Assembly (NCBI GenBank): GCA_002286715.1
Contig: NSJX01000185.1
Location: 3,811-16,797, forward strand
Origin: Dentipellis sp. KUC8613
Taxonomy: Eukaryota > Basidiomycota > Agaricomycetes > Russulales > Hericiaceae
DNA length: 12,987 bases
Reading direction: 5' to 3'
Part shown: one piece after another, positions 9,050-12,987 of the stretch
Layout of the letters: each line of letters begins with the position of its first letter
How positions within the stretch are numbered: position 1 is the first letter of the stretch
The notes under the pieces: generated by a model
The model's database searches: none
What the model was told of the DNA's origin: nothing
What the model saw: only the letters and a program-made list of their open reading frames with translations
Program-made: the position numbers and the translations under genes

Positions 9050-9618
9050 CGATCTGAAGTAATCTGAAGATTTGATGTATAACGAGATCTAGCATTGATC
9101 GGCAAGTCAATGACATCCATCAAAGTTATCGGGAGGAGAACGAACAACATACCGGAAAAAAAACAACCCGATGGGCAACAGATTGTTGTGCGCAATAGGA
9201 GCAAGGAGGGAAGGGATCGACAAGGGCTCAGGGGCATAAGATTCGAACACCGCCAGTTCAGATTTGTGATCCGCCAATGACAAAGAATAGATGAACTGGT
9301 TCGCGAACTGATATGACCCACACAATAGACACAATGTACGCAACCGTGACAGCTTGCCTCTACATAAAAGCACTCGAGAACAGGATTTGTATTGCAATGT
9401 CCAAAGAGACTCCCTCAATCACCAAATACAGTATTGAAAGAATACGATCCGCAACAAAAGATTGTGTCACGCCTGCCAAATCAGGAGTGTGACATCACAC
9501 ATGACAAAATGTGACAGAGATCCGCGAATCGGTCTCCCTCTCACCCCCTCGTCCCTGATCGCCCCACTCCCGCCCCGCCCGATCACAACTACCGACCGCC
9601 CCTCTGACATCATCAACA
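9050..9618. other. Divergent intergenic region between gene B and the small gene at 9619
   Basis: This 569-bp stretch holds the leaders and promoters of two head-to-head genes. A CAG three bases before GATG on the gene B side could be the acceptor of a leader intron. One TGTTGTGCGCA half-site resembling the palindrome arms is at 9184-9194, but no partner arm is placed at 8 bp. A TATA-like ACATAAAAG is near 9361. Open frames across it have no protein-like features. Confidence 0.4.
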
Positions 9619-9882
9619 ATGGGCCCGCCCAAGCACACCACATCGTCGGGCCGCCCCCGACCCGACGCCAAGCGCGCCCATGCCGCGGCCCCTCCCCGCC
9701 CCACTCGCCCTCGCCGCCAGAGAAAGTCTCTGCGGCACTCCGACGACCGCGCCCCCGCCCCCGCCCCCGCACGCCCCTGCACGCGCAAGCTAAAGCGCGT
9801 CGTCGCCTTCTTCAAGAAGGTCTTCCGTCTCCGCGGCCGAGGCACCGACCACGCCGCCGAAGGTGCTACAGAAGAGGGTTAA
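9619..9882 (+). CDS. Small basic proline-rich hypothetical protein (87 aa)
   Basis: A single open frame starts at an ATG in an ATCAACAATG context, the same leader end as the gene at 1412, and stops with TAA at 9880-9882. The protein is Arg/Pro/Ala-rich and strongly basic, with PAPAPARP repeats and an amphipathic basic helix-like stretch RKLKRVVAFFKKVFRLRGRG, then a short acidic end (TDHAAEGATEEG). I recognise no family; the basic helix could bind membrane or nucleic acid, but that is a guess. It is head-to-head with gene B, as 1412-1787 is with gene A. A plausible intron (9884-9955, GTACGC donor, CTGAC branch point, AACAG acceptor) begins one base after the stop. If an earlier donor such as GTGCTA at 9863 were used instead, the C-terminus would differ. 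Confidence 0.58.
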   Translation: MGPPKHTTSSGRPRPDAKRAHAAAPPRPTRPRRQRKSLRHSDDRAPAPAPARPCTRKLKRVVAFFKKVFRLRGRGTDHAAEGATEEG

Positions 9883-10204
9883 GGTACGCCGTTTCGATCC
9901 CTCCCGATCAACGTTGATCTGACTTCATCCACCCCACCCGATCCCCACCCAACAGCACCCCATATGTCTCACCACAGATGGAGTCCCAATCCATCTAGAT
10001 CGCCGACGATCGTGTCCGTACCCCTCCGTATGTGCGCCCCGTGCTCATCTATTCAATCCCGATCTCCTAATCATGTTGTCTGTTTAGCTTAGTATGAGTA
10101 GCTTAGCGTGTATTTCTCTCTGTACTTATAGATTGTGTAGTTACAACATCAGAATGTAATACTAGATGTATCAATGTCTTTTGAACACCGATATTCTCAA
10201 ATAG
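9883..10204. other. 3' untranslated and intergenic DNA after the gene at 9619
   Basis: It holds the possible 72-bp intron 9884-9955 and then AT-richer sequence with a repeated TAGCTTAG-like word near 10086-10106. I see no further gene, RNA or strong repeat here. Confidence 0.4.
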
Positions 10205-10372
10205 GTCACCTGATCTGCGCACAGATACGACTTGCTTTATGCACGAATGGTGTCACATGCTCTGGACACGTGACAGTCTATCATGTGACTTCAATTGCGC
10301 ACAAACATCCTGGCATCTGTGCGCAGATCATGTGACTGAATCTGCACATACCCCTACTGGTATTTGTGCGCA
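10205..10372. promoter_or_regulatory. 132-bp imperfect palindrome with E-box-like motifs and three spaced palindromes
   Basis: The outer arms 10205-10226 and 10315-10336 are inverted repeats of 22 bp with one mismatch. Five CANNTG motifs, each next to GAC/GTC, sit at 10207, 10254, 10267, 10282 and 10329, placed almost symmetrically about a central CACGTG (10267-10272). Three 11-8-11 sites lie at 10216-10245, 10296-10325 and 10343-10372; the third is weak on its left arm. Arms here are of the TGCGCACAAAT type. The block is 320-490 bp before the ATG at 10696 and is probably a regulatory region, although a foldback element is possible. Between 10373 and 10695 there is only leader-like sequence with a weak ATATAGTA near 10602. 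Confidence 0.6.
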
Positions 10373-10695
10373 GATATCGGCAGTTGCTGCGCCAGTCACC
10401 AGGGCCTTGGTTTCGTGGCCTGTACACGACGCAAGTCGCGTGGTTACGATGTGGCACGGCATGCAGGCAGACTATACGTGATTCCACACAGCTCCAATGC
10501 GACATTGCAATTACGCCCACTTTTGTCATTGTATGTCTTCAGGTGCGCATGTTTCGTGACGTTCTTTCTTTTTCGGCTCCGTGTTTCATGCATCTGCCCA
10601 CAATATAGTACTGTCGTGCCTCTCGGAAACGCGTCTCCGCCGCTCGCCTTGTGAGTCCCCATCCCCCTGTCTCTTTCGTCTTCACTCCCTGTTCC

Positions 10696-11218
10696 ATGTC
10701 GTCTCGGTCGCAGTCCTCGTTGGACTCTGACTATCTTCCGGGCTCCAGTGATGTCTCCGATCCTGCTGTAGGCATTTCCTCTTTCCTATTTATGTTTGCA
10801 ATATCTAATTTCCGTTGGTCTGGAATTTTCAGACGAGGCCGCCCACCCCTCATGCACCTGAGGTTCGTGCCCCTGTGCCTGCGCCTGATCGCGACAAGGT
10901 ATTGTTTCTGTGAACTCTCTTTCCATTATTGTTCTAACTCTTTGTTGCCAGATGCGAGAGGCTCTCGAGCGGGTCAAAGACGGCGTGCGCCACATGGAGT
11001 TCGCCATGGATCTCGCACGGAGCCTTCACCTCCACCAGTATTTTCACTTGAACGCTGTATATGAGCAGTCGCAGCATCCTTCGGTTGAGCGTGCGATCCG
11101 AGACAAGTTCCAGGACTCCCTCCTTGAACTGCAAGAGCGCATTATCGAGCTGAATGCATTCATCGACTGTTTCCCTGCTCTTCAACAGAGCCTCCAGACC
11201 ATCGTGGCGGAGATTTGA
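10696..11218 (+). CDS. Small three-exon helical protein (134 aa)
   Basis: The exons are 10696-10767 (24 codons), 10833-10898 (22 codons) and 10952-11218 (88 codons plus TGA). The introns are 10768-10832 (65 bp, GTAGGC donor) and 10899-10951 (53 bp, GTATTG donor, CTAAC branch point); both are phase 0. Residues 1-24 are Ser/Asp-rich and 25-46 are Pro-rich (TRPPTP, APVPAPDRDK). Residues 47-134 look largely alpha-helical: MREALERVKDGV, then DKFQDSLLELQERIIEL, ending LQTIVAEI. There is no signal peptide or membrane segment. Exons 2 and 3 have exactly the same lengths and intron phases as in the next gene (11739-12405), so the two are probably old paralogues despite low sequence similarity. An alternative in-frame acceptor after GCGAGAG (10960) would drop three residues. 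The family is unrecognised. Confidence 0.8.
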
Positions 11219-11738
11219 CGTGTCGCTCATTGTGTCCTTTTCGTGTGGTACGTTGCTGTCTCTTATTGTCCTCGCTCTTACGCTTGACTTTCTGTCTCTT
11301 TCAGATCGCTCTCTTCATTTGCATTCCGTTATGGTCGTGCCCCTTCTTTCTATTGTTTTCGCTTTTCGTCGTTACCCACCCTGTCTTACTCTTGTTATCG
11401 CCTGCTTGAGTACCCTTGTTCTCCGCCATGCCGCGTAATACAATTCTTGTCCCCTTTCTCTGCATGGTCGCGCGTCCATCATTTTGGCTCCAACACAATC
11501 TTCTCCTCTCGTGCTCCTGCCTTTCTCGGGAACAGGATGCGACGTAAGTCCCCATTCATCCTTGCCTTGCTTTCTATTGACTAATTTTCTTGTTTGATGG
11601 TCTCTCCCCTCCTGTACGGTGCGTGTTTCAGCGCTCCGTCTCTCGGCACTTCCCGTCTTCGTATAAAGCCTCTCTCCCGTCCTCTTCTTCCCTTTGTTCT
11701 TGTTCTCTACTTTTTCGTCGCCTCTTCGTTCTTCCTCA
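11219..11738 (+). promoter_or_regulatory. Intergenic region with TATA box of the gene at 11739
   Basis: TATAAA at 11662-11667 lies 72 bp before the ATG, followed by a strongly pyrimidine-rich leader, a typical layout for well-expressed fungal genes. Upstream, GTAAGT at 11544 and TTTCAG ending at 11631 could bound an 88-bp intron, either in an alternative leader or fortuitous. No 11-8-11 palindrome is seen here, unlike upstream of the gene at 10696. The rest (11219-11540) is T/C-rich with no protein-like frame. Confidence 0.5.
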
Positions 11739-12405
11739 ATGCATCTTCGCCGTGGTCAGCCCTTCCACCACCACTTTCCCCCCCAAGGTCATCGCGACCT
11801 CCCCTTCCCACCTCCCGGGGCTCCCTCTCTCGCCGCCTTCTTGGCCGACGTTGAGTCATCCTTGACACATCCCCCGTCTTCTGCGTCTCCCTCGGCCGTC
11901 TCGCAGACGGTCACGCCTAGCGGTGTTGCCGCTCCCGTCGAGTTCCAGGTACGTCAATCGTTTTTCTTGTTTTCTTCTATGGCTTATTTGTTCCTTGCCG
12001 TTCTGGGCTCTCAGGAGGGACAGCATTCCTTTCACACTCGTGTTCCTCCATCGACCTCTCTCGAGACTCGCCGCGACGATGTGCGTATTTGATTCTTCTT
12101 GTTTTCGTCGTTCCTTGTACTGACTTTTCGTACTTCAGAATTACAAGGGGCTCACTTACATTGCAGAGGACATAGGGTTCGTGGGGGTATCCATGGTGAC
12201 GTTCTACTCCTTGCTGAAGAACCACCTGGTCTCCCTCCGCCGCATCAGGGCTGACATCTATGAGCCCCCGCTTTCCAGCAACACCATCACCGCCTTGGAC
12301 AGCATCATTGCCCGCGTCGACGTCGCCGTCACCGCCCTCCGCGACTCCACCATCCCCCTCCCTGTCATCCACAACGACATCTTCGGCGCCGCTGTCGACT
12401 TGTAG
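11739..12405 (+). CDS. Small three-exon protein, partner or paralogue of the gene at 10696 (180 aa)
   Basis: The exons are 11739-11948 (70 codons), 12015-12080 (22 codons) and 12139-12405 (88 codons plus TAG). The introns are 11949-12014 (66 bp, GTACGT donor, CTCAG acceptor) and 12081-12138 (58 bp, GTGCGT donor, TTCAG acceptor); both are phase 0. Residues 1-70 are Pro/His/Ser-rich (HHHFPPQGH, FPPPGAPS) with a short helix-like LAAFLADVESSL. Residues 93-180 look helical: NYKGLTYIAEDIGFVGVSMV, NHLVSLRRIRADIYEP, then TALDSIIARVDVAVTALRD. There is no convincing membrane segment. Exons 2 and 3 match the 10696 gene codon for codon in length (22 and 88), but few residues align. The start ATG is the first after the TATA box and keeps one frame through all junctions. 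The family is unrecognised. Confidence 0.8.
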
Positions 12406-12435
12406 GCGTAGGTGGCCGTGGGGAGGCGTCGGGAT

Positions 12436-12476
12436 CGAGCGAGCACACAGGCGGGTGTGAAACTCGCTCGTTTTTT
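12436..12476 (+). terminator. 3' stem-loop followed by a T-run
   Basis: CGAGCGAG (12436-12443) pairs with CTCGCTCG (12463-12470), and inside it CACAC (12444-12448) pairs with GTGTG (12455-12459). Six T bases follow directly at 12471-12476. It lies 31 bp after the stop of the gene at 11739. In a bacterium this would be an intrinsic terminator; in a fungus it is more likely an RNA 3'-end structure or coincidence. Confidence 0.4.
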
Positions 12477-12645
12477 GTTTCTACTTTTGTTTTGTTTTTG
12501 CTTCCTTCGTGTCTTCGCTATTACGCACCATACATTCCATAGTCAGTTGTTGATTGTTTTCAATTCACGTTTCTCGTGTCGTCATGTAACGTTTGCGTTC
12601 AATTATCATGTCATGTTGTTTTGCCGCCATTACCTACAGTGTGAA

Positions 12646-12760
12646 ATTAAGCGCCCGCGCACACCGTCCGAGGTACTTGTGCGCAAGTCGCGTGTCGTAG
12701 TCGCCATGTTCAATATTGCGTGCGCACACCTACTCAGGTCGTTGTGCGCGAGCGCTTAAT
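12646..12760. promoter_or_regulatory. 115-bp imperfect palindrome holding two spaced palindromes
   Basis: The outer arms 12646-12665 and 12741-12760 are 20-bp inverted repeats with two mismatches (ATTAAGCGC at each end). Two 11-8-11 sites lie symmetrically inside at 12656-12685 and 12721-12750, with arms such as TGCGCACACCT and ACTTGTGCGCA. The arrangement parallels 10205-10336, where two such sites also lie symmetrically in a larger palindrome. It precedes promoter-like sequence at the right edge. Confidence 0.6.
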
Positions 12761-12866
12761 AGTTTTGATTAATTATTTTCGATTGCACGCAGTGGTCACC
12801 GCCATTTGTGTGCATTTTGGCCCTAAAAATTCCGTCCCAAGGCCCGTCCCAACCCAATGTATTGAT

Positions 12867-12987
12867 AAAACACCCTATAGATGAACAATGCAATATATCT
12901 CGATGCAGTGAATGCCAGCGAACACGAGTGAGAGTGTAACTCAGGCATACCTCTGCCAGGTCTGCGTTCGCTGGCCTGTATATACAT
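12867..12987 (+). promoter_or_regulatory. Promoter-like sequence of a further gene beyond the right edge
   Basis: AAAACACCCTATAGAT (12867-12882) matches the motif before the gene at 2966, and TATATA lies at 12979-12984, about 100 bp further on (77 bp at the 2966 gene). Between them, GCCAGCGAAC (12914-12923) and GTTCGCTGGC (12966-12975) are a perfect 10-bp inverted repeat. The spacing suggests that another small plus-strand gene starts just outside the window. Confidence 0.35.

Noticed and set aside
9467..9845. Long minus-strand frames opposite the gene at 9619
   Set aside because: They are Gly/Arg-rich mirror frames of GC-rich coding sequence, with no splice logic and no conserved features.
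10651..10695. Upstream ATG at 10651 as the start of the 10696 gene
   Set aside because: It adds a short CT-rich leader-like peptide, while the ATG at 10696 starts a Ser/Asp-rich sequence in line with the other small genes.
12914..12975. Possible tRNA or structured RNA from the 10-bp inverted repeat near the right edge
   Set aside because: The enclosed 62 bp has no cloverleaf, B-box or anticodon arm, so only a simple inverted repeat is supported.

Overview
The window looks like nuclear DNA of a filamentous basidiomycete, probably an Agaricomycete. Coding exons are GC-rich and cut by many very short introns (45-66 bp) with GTRNGN-type donors, CTNAY-like branch points and YAG acceptors. Promoters are TATA-like or pyrimidine-rich, and none of the genes is a bacterial or organellar type. 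This placement is an inference from gene structure; I recognise no species marker.

Layout, left to right. (1) 1-707, minus: the 5' part of a large gene (gene A) that runs off the left edge. (2) 1412-1787, plus: a three-exon small gene (92 aa), head-to-head with gene A. (3) 1788-2965: a long intergenic stretch with an array of spaced palindromes. (4) 2966-3401, plus: a probable small two-exon gene (proline-rich N-terminus, helical C-terminus). (5) 3402-4557: AT-rich non-coding DNA with nested hairpins, five 28-bp palindromic units and three 41-bp tandem repeats. (6) 4558-9049, minus: a seven-exon gene B (about 1,382 codons), a paralogue of gene A, with an in-frame TAG at 8555-8553. (7) 9619-9882, plus: a small basic proline-rich protein, head-to-head with gene B. 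(8) 10696-11218 and 11739-12405, plus: two small three-exon genes whose second and third exons have exactly the same lengths. (9) 12406-12987: a hairpin, a large palindrome and what looks like the promoter of a further gene beyond the edge.

Genes A and B share about half their residues over the aligned N-terminal region. Both carry a ParB/sulfiredoxin-fold-like signature: W-N-x-R, then L-x-x-S-F-x-x-x-G, then A-G-Q-H-(R/Q)-x-x-A. Gene B continues into a long helical region I do not recognise, then an acidic and lysine-rich tail ending in Arg-Gly repeats, as in many nucleic-acid-associated proteins. The cellular role is unknown.

The most striking non-coding feature is a family of 13 spaced palindromes with one geometry: an 11-bp arm, an 8-bp spacer and an 11-bp arm, with arm consensus YGCGCRCAAAT. 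They lie upstream of the small plus-strand genes (1412, 2966 and 10696) and before the promoter-like sequence at the right edge. Together with the head-to-head arrangement of each large gene with a small one, followed by further small genes, this suggests a repeated module that may share a regulator. That is inference; no part of it matches a described system that I can name.
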